A stretch of DNA of 64,000 bases from Asterella californica (GCA_036924285.1 JAYKYS010000012.1:8804001-8868000), one strand, 5' to 3'. Counted from the stretch's first letter, positions 21,300 to 32,793 are shown. The notes: generated by a model not told the origin, from the letters alone. Made by a program: numbers and translations.

Positions 21300-21588
21300 G
21301 TACGAGCATTAGCAAGGAGTTTGAAGAACCGAAGAGTAAAAAGGACATAGAGTGAGCACACCATTTTCAACTGAAAAGAAAAAAAGAAGGCGAAAATTTC
21401 TGGTCAAACCACCTTTGACTGTGTTTTTGGAGGGGAAGAAGATCGAATTAGACAAATCTGAGAGTGGATTTGGGGGTTAAAAAGGCTCTGCCTTTGATAA
21501 GAGCTTTCCAACTCTTCAACTTTCAACCCAAACGGACCTCGTATAAGGAAGTTATATTTTTGGGAACCCTTGGTCAATGATGAATACT
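21300..21588. other. Remnant downstream of orphan LTR
   Basis: Probably leader DNA of the truncated element up to the edge of the duplicated plastid block. No domain is visible in any frame. Confidence 0.4.
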
Positions 21589-22159
21589 TCCAAGAAATAC
21601 GATTTGTTTTTGTATTTTTCCTTTTTTTTAAATTTAGCTGGTACATAAAGGTCGGATGAATATGTAATAGATTGATAGACAGCTGTTTCACTTTGACGCA
21701 GTCTATCATGCCATCTTCCAAGGACCGTGTAATAGGCGTTCGAAAGAGAAAGAATGTGCGTTAAACCCCACTCCTGGTATTTAGGGTCTGGGATACCCAG
21801 ACTCCTCACTTTTTGACATGCACGGACGTGAAAGACGGACTTCTGGGTTACCCAGAGCAAACTGCACCCTTTCATAATGTTTAAATCTGACCTCCGTTGT
21901 TGACGTGGAAGATAGCATTGGAAAGCGATTGGAAAGCGCTATATTTTTGCAAAAAAGTATTTTTGATTTTCATCTAAGCATTATCAGGACCTAGTTTGTT
22001 AAATTCTAAGTTTTTCTCTATTCCAGATTTCAGAGAGCGATATTGAATTTCAAAAAAAGAATCTAAGAGGAATATTCTATCTAGGACCCTCTTATACCCC
22101 AGTGGGGGTTTAAGTAGACCTTCCGGGTTTGAAGAAGCTCTGAGAAAAGTCAGCCATTC

Positions 22160-22620
<461 letters not shown>

Positions 22621-22756
22621 CTTTTCGTAATCAGCTCTTAAACTTGAAGCAAACAATAATAAACCTAATATTCAATTACTGTGTAAATGAAAGTTCAGAG
22701 AATAAACAAATTTTCTTTTTATTTGGCTTGGTTTGTAAGGCTCGGTATGAATTATT

Positions 22757-23207
22757 TATGCTATAGTTGAAAATTCTATTACAGATTCTATACGAAATAA
22801 AAGTAATTTACCCAAAATTACAAATAAATATTGACCAAAACACCAACCTAAAATACTGCTTAGAAAAAAAAAGAAATTATTAGTATAACAAAAAATAAAA
22901 ATATTTAACAATCTGGCTAAAACAGGTGGTTGAGCGCCTCCCCCTTGTCCAAAAAAATTTTCGATGGCGTTTTTGCTTTCTTTTCCTCTTGCTACTAAGA
23001 TGTTTCAGTTCTCCAGGTTGTCTCTTGTCTGCCTATGAATTGAGCAGCAGTTTCAAAGTTTGAAACGGAAGTTCAAAATCTTGTCTGTAGCAAGTTTCTT
23101 CAAAGGGAGTAGGACAGGCAGGGGAAAAGAACCTGATTCCTTTTATCAGGTCATGGCGGAACAAGGTTCAAATCTCTCTGTCTGTTAGGATGCCTCAGCT
23201 ATATACA
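22757..23207 (-). pseudogene. ycf1-like, 23S and 4.5S rRNA pieces (copy 2)
   Basis: Counterpart of 6975-7428: hydrophobic ycf1-like frame (22757-22964), 23S piece (22967-23057) and 4.5S tail (23142-23210), in the same order and strand. Only scattered substitutions distinguish the copies. Confidence 0.7.
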
Positions 23208-23209
23208 CA

Positions 23210-24720
23210 AAATATTATTACAAAGTAAGAAAAAACCTCTCCGGATCAATTAGAAAATGAATTCCGGGGAGATTTTTTTCAAAAATTCTGTACTATTATA
23301 AATAAAAAATAAAATAAATTTCGTTATTTAAAAATAGTAACAACGATCTAACAAATTGTTGTATTAAGTAGTGGGATCATAATATCTTACCCATCTTGCC
23401 ATGAAGCCTTTGGAGAATACTTCGGATCTGCTCGAGCTCTTCTAGTAATACTTAAAACGTAGTGTTTTTTATGGAATTTTATTGATGAAAAAAAGTCTAT
23501 TAAAAAAATAAAACATGTTTTAAAGTTATCAAAAAAAATCAACTGAAAAAAATATTGTAAAAAGAATAGTTCAATTCAATATATACGATATCAAAATAAT
23601 TTAATTTTAACTTTAAATGACAATAAACTTTTAAATTTAAAAAATTTCAGTTGTATTATATTCAACTATAATACAATTGCAACTTTTATATAAAAATATT
23701 ATTGCTTAATGCGACCGTAGTATCGATCAATTTACGTTTTTACGATCTGGAATTATTTGATTAGTTATAATTCCTAAAGTGTTGCAGTAAACGTTTTAAT
23801 TCACGACAATCATGTAAGTTATCTATCTCTTAGTAGGGAAGACGATTTGAAATCTGCTTTGTTTACGAAGAAGGAAACTATAAGTAAAACTAAGCCCAAA
23901 CAATTTACGGAGTATTAAGAATCAAAGTTTGGATATTTCAAGCTGATAGTCTATCACCTTTTGACCTTATAGAAGTTACCACAACATGGGTAATAACTTG
24001 AGAACCAGTGCGCCCCAGATAGAAAGATTTTTTCTACCTGAAAAAGAAAGTGCAAAATTTTTATTAATTAGTTGAAGGCCTTTTTTATTACCCCAGGGGA
24101 ATAGTAAAAAAATTGTTTTTGATTTCTATCCATCGATTTTTAGCAAATGAAAAAATTTCTCTGGATAGAAATTAAAAACAACGTCGATGCTTTCAAAAAA
24201 AGATAAAAACTGACACGACACGAGATGAAATGCCGAGAAAGAAGGCACGTAGGCCCATTAAGTAATCTATTAAAAATCGTAAACAAACCATTCTAAATAC
24301 TATTAAAGATGCGGAGATGAGTCGTGGAGAGCTTTGCTCTAATCTTTTTTGTACAAGAATAAAGAAAAAAGACTTGTTATTATTTTAATCCATTTTTTAT
24401 TAGAAAGTAGTACTGATTTTTAATATTTATTTTTATTACGAATTTCTTACTGAATTATAAAGTCTCTTTTTGACCTTATAGGAGTTATCACAACATCGGT
24501 AATAACTTAAGAACTCGTGCGCCACACTTCTGTACCATTGCGTGATAGTGTTTTCGTCCACTGGGCCATCTCTCCAAATATCAAAAATGTATAATGTTTG
24601 AATAAACAAACCTCGCTTTCTGCCCGAGACCGTGATGCGAGCCTCATGGCACTAATGAGATGAGGTGCAATAATAATTAGACCTTGGATACGGTCTCAAC
24701 ACATATATCATTCCCAGAAA
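23210..24720. other. AT-rich plastid-like spacer (copy 2)
   Basis: Counterpart of 7430-8935, including the 20-bp-arm hairpin at about 24113-24181. No gene is recognised. Confidence 0.5.
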
Positions 24721-24721
24721 C

Positions 24722-25086
<365 letters not shown>

Positions 25087-25144
25087 TGAGGGAAAGGTGA
25101 AAAGAACCCCCACTGGAGAGCGAAAGAAGGGTCGAAAGATTCCC

Positions 25145-25317
25145 TATTCGATCAGAAGGAGTAGTTCTAATTTTACCAGAAGGTTTTGAATTAGCTCCTT
25201 CTGGTCGAATTCCTCCTGAAATGAAACAAAAAAATTGATAATCTTTCTTTTCAACCTTATAGTAATGAGAAAAAATATAATTTAGTAATAGGTCCAGTTC
25301 CAGGAAAAAAATGCGTG
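25145..25317 (+). pseudogene. petA: Fragment of cytochrome f (copy 2)
   Basis: Same as 9363-9535, with the shared frameshift after PPEMKQK. A 5' 23S rRNA piece follows on the minus strand (25343-25430). Confidence 0.9.
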
Positions 25318-25546
25318 TTATCTTACCTCGACCAGAGTCTAAGTTGTCCCGAAGCATTTCGTCGCTTGCTACGCCCTTCCTCATCTCCGGGTGCCTAGGT
25401 ATCCACCGTAAGCCCTTTCTCGTTTGAACCTCACCATTAAAGGCTATGCCATTAGAAAGTGCTAAAGGTTAATTTATCTTGATATTAATATTCCTCCTCA
25501 TTAAATTGTCGCTGAATAACCAAGATATCACCGAATATTAATATCA

Positions 25547-25617
25547 ATCCATTTAAGGGTCCTACCACTACCACTTGGATTTGGAATCTACATGCTGATG
25601 CTATGATTTTGACAGCC
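25547..25617 (+). pseudogene. psaA: N-terminal fragment of PsaA (copy 2)
   Basis: PTTTTWIWNLHADA segment as in copy 1. The following 600 bp match 9840-10440 with small differences (for example GGCGCCGGAAG for GACATCGGAAG). Confidence 0.75.
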
Positions 25618-26255
25618 ACAGTCGCTTTGGTCGACCCTAAACATAAAAAATAAAAGTGTGCACGCTGCAGTGAAAAAGACCTCGGCATATATGCCAATGT
25701 CTTTTTCTTTTGATTAACCGCCGAGAGGCCCTTTCAAAAGGCTAAAAGAGGCAGAGGGTTGAAAGATAGTCTTGAAATTTGAAGGGGTTGTGCTGGTCAA
25801 GTCCGATGGTGGTAAAAAATTTCGAGAGCTTTCTTTGGTTTTTGAGGTTTTGGTGGGTTCTATTAATACATGCCACATCACTTTGGCGAGGTCGAGATGG
25901 CCAATACTGAGGCGCATTAGTAATATATTACGGCGCCGGAAGTGTGGAAATCTTAAGCACTGACAAGATCTTCGATGTCAAACAAATAAGACTCCGATCT
26001 CATCCACGACTAATAGTTCTCATAAAAGAGATAATAACACAAAATATGAAAATTAATATATGATATTGAGGCAAAATTAATTTATTCCGAGCCGCCTCTG
26101 GTGTTCTGTGCGAAAATCGTCAAGGTATTTCTGGCCTTCGGTCCTTCGGACGGCCCGAAGAATACAGCTTTGTCAATCAGACAAAAAAGTCCTGGGCCTT
26201 TTTTTCTTCGCATTATGTGCTTGCGAGTAGATAATTCTTAACTTTCAACGGTCAA

Positions 26256-26425
26256 ATGGAGTGCCAAGAAGCAATAGCTTGTTGGCTACCCCATCCGCCT
26301 GTAGCCCGAGCGGGGTGGGGTCGAGTCCGCTTGGCGGAAGGACTCATGCTGTGCAATGGCAGCAGCATACGGCTGCAGAAAAAGCCCCGCCAGGAGGACC
26401 CCAAGGCGCCCGGCCTACAGGCTAA
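26256..26425. mobile_element. Chimeric SINE: copy A 5' half joined to inverted copy B
   Basis: 26256-26388 is the plus-strand SINE (GCCAAGAAGCAATAGCTTGT to GGCTGCAGAAA). It is followed at once by CCCCGCCAGGAGGACC, the minus-strand 5' part of SINE B and its flank CAGGCTAACGACATACTGGA. In unit 1 these two halves are about 650 bp apart. A deletion between inverted SINE copies explains the structure. Confidence 0.8.
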
Positions 26426-26733
26426 CGACATACTGGATGGAAAGTCCTCGGAGACCAGTGTAACCCCACGCATCCACAGAACGCCACGATTTGAACAGGG
26501 ATAGATGAAAGCCTGGAAAAGTCAAAGGAACGAACGAGGGAGGCCCTCAGCTTTATAGTAGTTGTTGTAAAGGAAAAGGTGAATCGCAAAAGAGCTTTGT
26601 GGCAGCATAAGATAGCCCCACTGTTGGCTTTTAGGTAGTTCCAATATCAGGGAGGCATGCAATCTTATCATTCACCTTCTTCCAAGTTCGGAAGAGGGGA
26701 AATATCCAGACTCTTTAATTTATGCACTAACGC

Positions 26734-26896
26734 TTTTTTTTGGTTTGGATTTGTTTTTTGGCCTCTTTTCGCTGTGGGGCTTTCTGCTGTGCTGCTGCCC
26801 TTGCACAGCATGAGTCCCCCCGCCAGGAGGACTCGACCCCACACCGCTCGGGCTACAGGCGGATGGGGTAGCCAACAAGCTATTGCTTGTTGGCGT
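26734..26896 (-). mobile_element. tRNA-type SINE, copy D, full length with target duplication
   Basis: A 163-bp insertion flanked by the perfect 15-bp direct repeat TTTATGCACTAACGC (26719-26733 and 26897-26911). Unit 1 has the uninterrupted site once (17966-17980). Read on minus it starts with the hairpin GCCAACAAGC-AATA-GCTTGTTGGC, has A-box-like TAGCTTGTTGG and B-box-like GGTCGAGTCC, and ends in an A-rich tail with C interruptions (AAACCAAAAAAAA). Transcription by RNA polymerase III and mobilisation by a LINE are inferred from family knowledge. Confidence 0.92.
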
Positions 26897-27103
26897 TTTA
26901 TGCACTAACGCTAGCCAAGTGCGGTAGTACCGTCTCGGAGGAGGTCTAGTCGGTCCGCGAGATCGTCTACAACGAGCGCTTATTCGGGTGGAGGTGGAAG
27001 CGCTAGCTATAGTGACTCAAGCGGCCTAGCTAGTCCTTTCAGCCGACCGAGTGGCGCGCCTCCCCTAAGTGACAAAGAAGACTCCTACTCACTGTCGACA
27101 GAA

Positions 27104-29392
27104 ATGATAGCGAAATATCGGTGCAAGAACGCGACTAGAACCTCGATTCCAAATCGCTTGTTTGCACCACTTATATACCTAGTCCGGCGTTTTTATACAC
27201 CAAGGCACCAAGGGAACAAGGGGAAGTCTCCTGACAGCAATGGAGCTCAAGAGTACTTATGGGTGTCTATGGATATCGATGCAGTCAAGCTCAGCAGCGT
27301 TACGTTGTTCTGCATATGGTCCTCTGTTGTGAAGGTCATCATTTTTGTGTCATTTTTTGAAGGGTTTTCCTGCCTATGGAAGTTCTTCTGTGTTCTGCTG
27401 TGTCGAGTGTGCCTTCTGTCGAGACACACTTCAGACTACGTGATTCACAACCCATTCTTACAAATTCTCATGGCTGCTAGGACTCCTGCGGGGACGGATG
27501 TCGTGCTCCCTGATGGAAAATCTAACGTTAATCTTGCGACTGAGGACTCAGCCAACCGTCTCGGACATTATCCAAATTCCCAGACTGCAGCGGATGGTAG
27601 AGCTGATAACGAATCTGCAGATCATGTCGACCATGGACCAGGTTCAGTGGTGAAAGCGGAGTTGCAAGCGGGAGAAAAGGTGCAACCAAAACGAGAAGCG
27701 TTACAGAGGTGGCTTCAGAAGTTCATAGTTGACGAAGGGATAGTGAACCTTAGTGACGAAGATAAAACTAGCTTGAGCTCCGGAGTTCCAAGTTCAACTT
27801 GGAACATTCACGTAGTACCCGATCGTCTGAAGAAGCCCCATGATCATGAAAAAGAAGAAGATTGTTTTACTCCAAAAGCCTTTTCTTTAGGACTTCATAA
27901 CGTCGTCAGTTGCTTTGATCCCTCCAAACTGCGGTTCAAGTTCGACGTTGCTAGGGCTTTCTCGATTGATACAATGACAGACGACCCCGAGAAGTGGAAA
28001 AGTTTGGTCAAAGCCATAGTGGGGCGTACGGCAGAAGAACGCAAACAGGTCAGGGACGCTTACAGGAACTTCCATCTGCATGAATGGGAGCTGAGCCTGA
28101 AGCCTGGAACTTCAGCGCCAGGACGAGAGACTCACGAGACAATACAAAACTGGCATTTCGCGCTTCTTCTGGCTGTGGATGCGATTTTCCTGGTCACATG
28201 TCTGCAAGCAAGCATGAATTATTGTGCTTGTCCACTGGAGATCAAGAGACTCATCGGAGATATAGACAGAAAGCTCGAGATTAAGGTATTTCTGAAATGG
28301 GACTTGAGTTTGATCGAAAACCAGGTGCCCATGAAATTGCTGAAGAGGGTCATCGATTTGCAAAACAAGAAAATTCCCAAGTCGCCTACTGGTGACCAGC
28401 TCGACCGATTAATTAGACAGGCAGTTTGGCTTTCCTACCCTTTCGTTCCGACCGGCCTCGAACGCGACGATTGCTTTCGGGACTTTAGGGGCTGTTGTTG
28501 TCCCTGCATATTTCCACCAGGACAGCAAAGTGCAACACAAGATCAAAGCGTTAGATTAGAGTTTAACGAGCACTGGAGCCAGACGTACGAGAAAAAATTC
28601 AGCCCTGACAACTACCACCATCTTCTCCAGTGTATACTCGTGGTTACCTGTTGGCTAACACCGGTTGCGGGAGGATCCTCAAGTACCTCGAATAATTCGA
28701 GCAGTAGTCCTCAGGGGACGGGCGAGTCAGGGAGACTAAAAGCACAAGCATGCAATCTCCATATGCATGCTTGTACACGGCGTAAAGAGAGTACAAAGGC
28801 GTATCAAAGGCCAATCATTATCTGGAACGAGGAGCGGATCCCCCCTGCAACAGAGCTCAGGGATGCTGGAGTGAGAATCAGAGGAGTGGCAACTTGCCTC
28901 GCCAGCCCTTCATTCAAAACTATCAACTTCTGGACGGTACTGGGATCTGTTTGTTGCTTTCCGATCTTCCGACCTTCCTGCTTCGCTTCTAGCTCCTCGT
29001 CGTCCATGACGCGATGCCGAGCATCTCTGGAACTTCCCAAATTGAAGATGTACACCCAAACCAAGCGGCTACTTCGCAACCTTGCAGTTTACGAGCAGCT
29101 GGTTCATGAAGATCAAAACGGTCATCTGCGAAGTTATATTAAGACCATGCGCTGCTTGATACATAGAGAAGAAGACGTGCAGCTACTTATTCGTTCTGGA
29201 GTGATCCAGAGTCATCTTGCTGGACCGATGGAGGTGGTTCAGTCATGGAAGCGCATCGACGATGGGCTGATAGCGGCTCCTCTGATAGGCCGTTGGGTTC
29301 AGATCTACACGAATCTCCACGACCACCTGAAGAATAGATGCAAAAGTTGGCATGCGAAATTCTGTATCGCCAATTGCTGCACTCCCTGGTAA
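27104..29392 (+). CDS. DUF247 family protein, copy 2, membrane anchor lost
   Basis: One open frame of 762 codons. The DUF247 part begins at ATG 27470 (640 codons), corresponding to 18540 in copy 1. Family blocks are kept: RDAYRNFH, LLLAVDAIFLV, LSLIENQVPMKLLKRVI, YEQLVHEDQNG, MRCLIHREEDV. Relative to copy 1 it lacks about 26 residues after QDQSV, in the variable loop. It also ends at NCCTPW because one base is missing in ACTCCC(A)TGG near 29387. This removes exactly the C-terminal helix, still encoded out of frame downstream (29400-29470). The upstream frame 27104-27470 is continuous here, unlike copy 1. The product would be soluble, or the gene is a recent pseudogene. Confidence 0.8.
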   Translation: MIAKYRCKNATRTSIPNRLFAPLIYLVRRFYTPRHQGNKGKSPDSNGAQEYLWVSMDIDAVKLSSVTLFCIWSSVVKVIIFVSFFEGFSCLWKFFCVLLCRVCLLSRHTSDYVIHNPFLQILMAARTPAGTDVVLPDGKSNVNLATEDSANRLGHYPNSQTAADGRADNESADHVDHGPGSVVKAELQAGEKVQPKREALQRWLQKFIVDEGIVNLSDEDKTSLSSGVPSSTWNIHVVPDRLKKPHDHEKEEDCFTPKAFSLGLHNVVSCFDPSKLRFKFDVARAFSIDTMTDDPEKWKSLVKAIVGRTAEERKQVRDAYRNFHLHEWELSLKPGTSAPGRETHETIQNWHFALLLAVDAIFLVTCLQASMNYCACPLEIKRLIGDIDRKLEIKVFLKWDLSLIENQVPMKLLKRVIDLQNKKIPKSPTGDQLDRLIRQAVWLSYPFVPTGLERDDCFRDFRGCCCPCIFPPGQQSATQDQSVRLEFNEHWSQTYEKKFSPDNYHHLLQCILVVTCWLTPVAGGSSSTSNNSSSSPQGTGESGRLKAQACNLHMHACTRRKESTKAYQRPIIIWNEERIPPATELRDAGVRIRGVATCLASPSFKTINFWTVLGSVCCFPIFRPSCFASSSSSSMTRCRASLELPKLKMYTQTKRLLRNLAVYEQLVHEDQNGHLRSYIKTMRCLIHREEDVQLLIRSGVIQSHLAGPMEVVQSWKRIDDGLIAAPLIGRWVQIYTNLHDHLKNRCKSWHAKFCIANCCTPW

Positions 29393-29498
29393 CTTCTTCT
29401 TTCGTCATATTCGTTACCTTATTTCTCCTCTCCGCTGTTGGGACTTACCTCAGTGCTGTAAGATCCGCAGCTGATGATCTGTTGTGGTGACCTGTGGA

Positions 29499-29540
29499 TT
29501 GAATGCATGCAGGTTATGATAAAAAACTGCATGCATTCAA
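29499..29540. repeat. 14-bp hairpin after DUF247 copy 2
   Basis: Identical arms to the copy 1 hairpin (TTGAATGCATGCAG / CTGCATGCATTCAA). Conservation in both copies while nearby positions changed is notable but not proof of function. Confidence 0.85.
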
Positions 29541-30020
29541 CCGAAGCTTGCCGTAGTGGCTGCATGCACGTGAGCGTACTAGTTCCTTCATATGCGTTTC
29601 TAATATTTGCAGCTTTGTTAAATGTGCATCCTTTCCGAGGTCTGGGAATTTATCAGGAAATAAACTGAACATACATGAATTCGAAGCTTAGTAGTTTCAA
29701 AATATGCATGACTAAATTTTCAAAGTGATACCATTGCATACCAGTAGAAAGATTTGATTGGGGAGCGAACTCGGGAAATTCGAACTTTTATGTCGATTAT
29801 TTTCTTCTTGTGTGCCGAGGGCTGCAGATTTAGAGTGGTTGTTCTCCTTAGCACGCTTCTCTCTTTGTGTGCAGAAGTAACTAAGGCCCCTCTGTACCGA
29901 AGAGAGCGACTCCTAGGACTCTGGATTCGAGAGTTAGGTTTTAGTAGTGGGCTTTTTCTCCCATGGTAGTTGTAAGTGGGGGCGAACAGCTCACGTCCCC
30001 ATCACGGTAGTAGTAGTAAC
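29541..30020. other. 3' flank of DUF247 unit 2 up to the Copia element
   Basis: Matches 20702-21050 until about 29880, then unique sequence. No gene is seen. Confidence 0.5.
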
Positions 30021-30411
30021 TGTTAAATCATTAGAGAGTCACATCAAAACTCTGCGGAAGGTAGAAGGACAAATGAGAAAAAAAAAGGAAGAGGTGACTT
30101 GTGAAGTGAGAAGCACTGTGACAGCAGTTAGGTAAGTCACTTTGAGGTGACAGCAGTTATGTACCAATAGTATATTAACTCACATTCTCTGTAGAGTAGT
30201 ATGAGTCGGAAGCTCTTTCTGTCTGTATCACTTCTGAAGTCTAAGTAAAGCTGTGCACATTTCATCTCGGAATATTTCTGTTCAATTCTCCTTGTGATTA
30301 GTTTTAACAGGCTGATCTGTTATCAGTTCTAATAGGCTGGTAGTATTCTGTTGTGAGAGATAAATTTTATATTCTGAGAGAATAAGGAGTACAGTTCTCA
30401 GTTTTGTAACA
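30021..30411 (+). repeat. Copia 5' LTR and primer-binding site
   Basis: 391 bp, from TGTTAAATCATTAGAGAGTC to CAGTTTTGTAACA. Directly after it, TGGTATTAGAGTTCAGGTT (30412) matches the 3' end of initiator-Met tRNA with C-to-T changes. Confidence 0.92.
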
Positions 30412-30516
30412 TGGTATTAGAGTTCAGGTTGCTCAAGCTAAGGGTTTAAAATTCTGATAATCTGATATTTAGTTTCTGGGGTATTTTGGATTCATCTTTT
30501 CAGCAAGATAGCATCC

Positions 30517-31350
30517 ATGGCTGCTACTTTCAGTGAGTTTGGTTTGAATGAGAGTACTAGACTTTCAGGTCCTAATAATTACAGTTCCTGGAAACTGATC
30601 ATGAAAGCCATTCTGAATGAGAAGGATTTATGGGGTGTGGTTTCTGGAGAAGAGAAGCTTGCCCCATTTTATGATGAGAGTTCTCCTGAAATTCTAAGAT
30701 TCATTAAGAAGCAAACTAGAGCATTATCCAGTATTCTGCTTGCTGTGAAGGAGAGTATCAGACTTACTATTGAGGCTTGTGATACGAGGAGAGAAGCTTG
30801 GGAGAAGCTAGCTATCAGATATGATAATGTGAGCAAAAATAGAGTAGCAAAGTTGAAGAATGATTTGCACTCCATCAAAATGGATGAGAGTGCAGATATT
30901 CATGAGCACCTTGAAAAGATAGATCGTATTTATGTGCAGCTAACCAGAGCAGGAGGGAGATATGATGATGAAGATCTGATTTCTATAACTTTGAATAGTC
31001 TTAGTACTCCATATTTTCATTTTGTTTCTGATATCGACAGAAGGGAGAGTATGCCAACTTATGAGGAGTTGTGCAGTTTACTACATGAAGAAGAGCAGCT
31101 GCTCAGAAAGTTTTTCCATCAGAAGAATCAAGGATCTGCTTTTATGGTGAAGACTTACAGAAGAGAGGAGCAGCAATCTCAGACACATGGATCTTCCTAC
31201 TCAGAAAATCAAGGCACAACTTTCTGCTCATTCGGAAGAAGAAAGGTCACAAGATTGAAGAGTGCAGAAAGAAGTTGGGAACTTGTTTCTTCTGTGGAAA
31301 GAAAGGTCAAAAGACTGAAGAAGAAGATTGAAGAAGATTTGCTATACTAG
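30517..31350 (+). CDS. Copia Gag
   Basis: 277 codons with the UBN2/Gag signature: LSGPNNYSSWKLIMKAIL near residue 15, then AWEKLAIRYDN and a long helical region to about residue 210. The zinc knuckle is read in another frame: HKIEECRKKLGTCFFCGKKG gives C-x2-C but has Gln where the CCHC histidine belongs and the last cysteine is missing. Gag is therefore frameshifted and the knuckle defective. Confidence 0.88.
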   Translation: MAATFSEFGLNESTRLSGPNNYSSWKLIMKAILNEKDLWGVVSGEEKLAPFYDESSPEILRFIKKQTRALSSILLAVKESIRLTIEACDTRREAWEKLAIRYDNVSKNRVAKLKNDLHSIKMDESADIHEHLEKIDRIYVQLTRAGGRYDDEDLISITLNSLSTPYFHFVSDIDRRESMPTYEELCSLLHEEEQLLRKFFHQKNQGSAFMVKTYRREEQQSQTHGSSYSENQGTTFCSFGRRKVTRLKSAERSWELVSSVERKVKRLKKKIEEDLLY

Positions 31351-31797
31351 AAAGGCAAATGGAGGTCAGAATTCTACATCAAGTAATGATGCTGTTCAAG
31401 AAGATGCACAAGAAGAGAAAGATGTTAGTAATATGTTTATTACCAGCTTGTTATCTACAACAACAGAAGATAAGAATTGGTACATTGATTCTGGTGCTTC
31501 TAAGCACATGACCAGCCAAAGATCACTCTTGAAGGACTTTTCAGCAACTACATGCTCTAAGGTTACTCAAGCTGATGGTACAGTATGTGAAGTTCAAGGT
31601 ACTGGAGTTGTGACTGTGAAAACAAGTGAAGGAGATCTGAAGAGTATACAAGAGGTACTCTTTATTCCAAAGCTCACTAAGAACTTACTTTCTGTTGGAA
31701 AAATCACAGATCATGGAATGAAGGTGATTTTTGATGATACAAAAGTGCAGATAATGGATGCGTCACATCATCAGAGAGTTATTGCTTCAAGACGGTG
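31328..31797 (+). pseudogene. Copia protease and start of integrase linker, interrupted
   Basis: The frame contains NWYIDSGASKHMTSQRSLL, the Copia aspartic protease with its DSG triad, and then the pre-integrase part LTKNLLSVGKITDHGMKV. The homology ends at 31792 (VIAS), where foreign DNA starts. The frame runs on by chance to 31873. Confidence 0.88.
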
Positions 31798-31901
31798 TCG
31801 TGCGTATACACATCGCTACACAACATACATCGCTGTCAAAAGAACATCACACATACACATAACACATGGATGATGTCATACACATACACAGGTGTACCAC
31901 A
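31798..31901. repeat. Extra copy of Gypsy 3'-terminal internal sequence outside its LTR
   Basis: TCGTGCGTATACACATCGCT to GGTGTACCACA repeats 32191-32294, the internal end of the Gypsy element, yet lies on the outer side of the LTR against Copia. It is not present next to the other LTR. Confidence 0.85.
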
Positions 31902-31902
31902 A

Positions 31903-32186
31903 TGATAACAAGGTATGTACTCCCTCCACCATACCAACTGGCACTAGACAATCATTACAGTTGAACCAAATCCACTCTGTGCTCGCAGAGAATCCAGATC
32001 TCACTCACAAGACTACCCACCATAGCCAGGAGCTTGAAGGTTCAACTTGAAGAACTGAGGTCTCCAAGCCCCTACCTGCGAAGTATACCCCTTATGGACA
32101 TTCTCACCAACTTGCCCTAATGGTCTTACCGAGGTCCGCCACTTTGCACTCGGTCAACCTAACCGAGTTACCAAACTGACGTGACA
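31903..32186 (-). repeat. Gypsy 3' LTR
   Basis: On plus it reads TGATAACAAGGTATGTACTC to AACTGACGTGACA. 284 bp, the same length as 51858-52141, with about 15-20 differences visible. Confidence 0.9.
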
Positions 32187-32472
32187 ACTATCGTGCGCAT
32201 ACACATCGCTACACAACATATATCGCTGTCAAAGGAACATCACACATACACATAACACATGGACGATGTCATACACATACATAGGTGTACCACATCGTCT
32301 CCCTAACTGGCGGTTAGGTCCCTCTAACTCCAAATAGCTCCATATCTCAACTACGTGATATACACCTTCATGGGTGCAAGGATCAGGAGGCCGTGTGCTA
32401 CATTGCCTCATCGTTAGTCGCCTGTCTGCAATCCATACCACGCAAAGATCTAATCGACTATCCCTGCTATAT

Positions 32473-32793
32473 ACATCGAGGACAAACCCACCGTCCAATA
32501 GGAATGACAGTGAGAGGTGGAGTCAAACATGACATGTGCCAACCTCTCGAACAACCATCACACACCAACATACGGGCTGCTCCACCAGCAGACCCACACA
32601 ACATACACCTCAAGCTTGCTCGTACAACTGCCAAGCTTGGGTCAACGGTACCATCGATGTTGAGAAGATGACATGACGTGCAATTATGCACATGGTCCTT
32701 CCAAACAACACCATCACGGCCCTCTAACATGAGTACTCCAGAAGGTAACACCTCACGCACTCGTAAAATAGTGCGTCCTACGGTCACATCCAC
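32473..32793 (-). CDS. Gypsy integrase C-terminus with PHD finger
   Basis: The 108-codon frame starts in the post-integrase domain (VGRTILRVREVLPSG, MLEGRDG) and ends with a complete C4HC3 PHD finger (32473-32607): Cys63-x2-Cys66, Cys78-x2-Cys81, His86-x2-Cys89, Cys104-x2-Cys107, with LVCDGCSRGWHMSCLTPPL and WVCPRC. PHD fingers bind histone H3 tails. Gypsy integrases more often carry a chromodomain at this place. All eight zinc ligands are intact although the upstream Pol is broken. The preceding piece (32800-32980, YATIRGGGYR) is shifted by a frame. Confidence 0.88.

Larger units (their letters stand above)
26420..29880. repeat. Duplicated DUF247 unit, copy 2
   Basis: Direct repeat of 17690-21055. 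It includes the Ser-rich upstream frame, the DUF247 frame, the 3' hairpin and about 350 bp of 3' flank. It carries a private SINE insertion at 26734-26896. Confidence 0.93.

Noticed and set aside
32467..32793. PHD finger as part of a host chromatin gene
   Set aside because: It continues the Gypsy post-integrase sequence in frame (REVLPSG, EGRDG) and lies before the 3' LTR.
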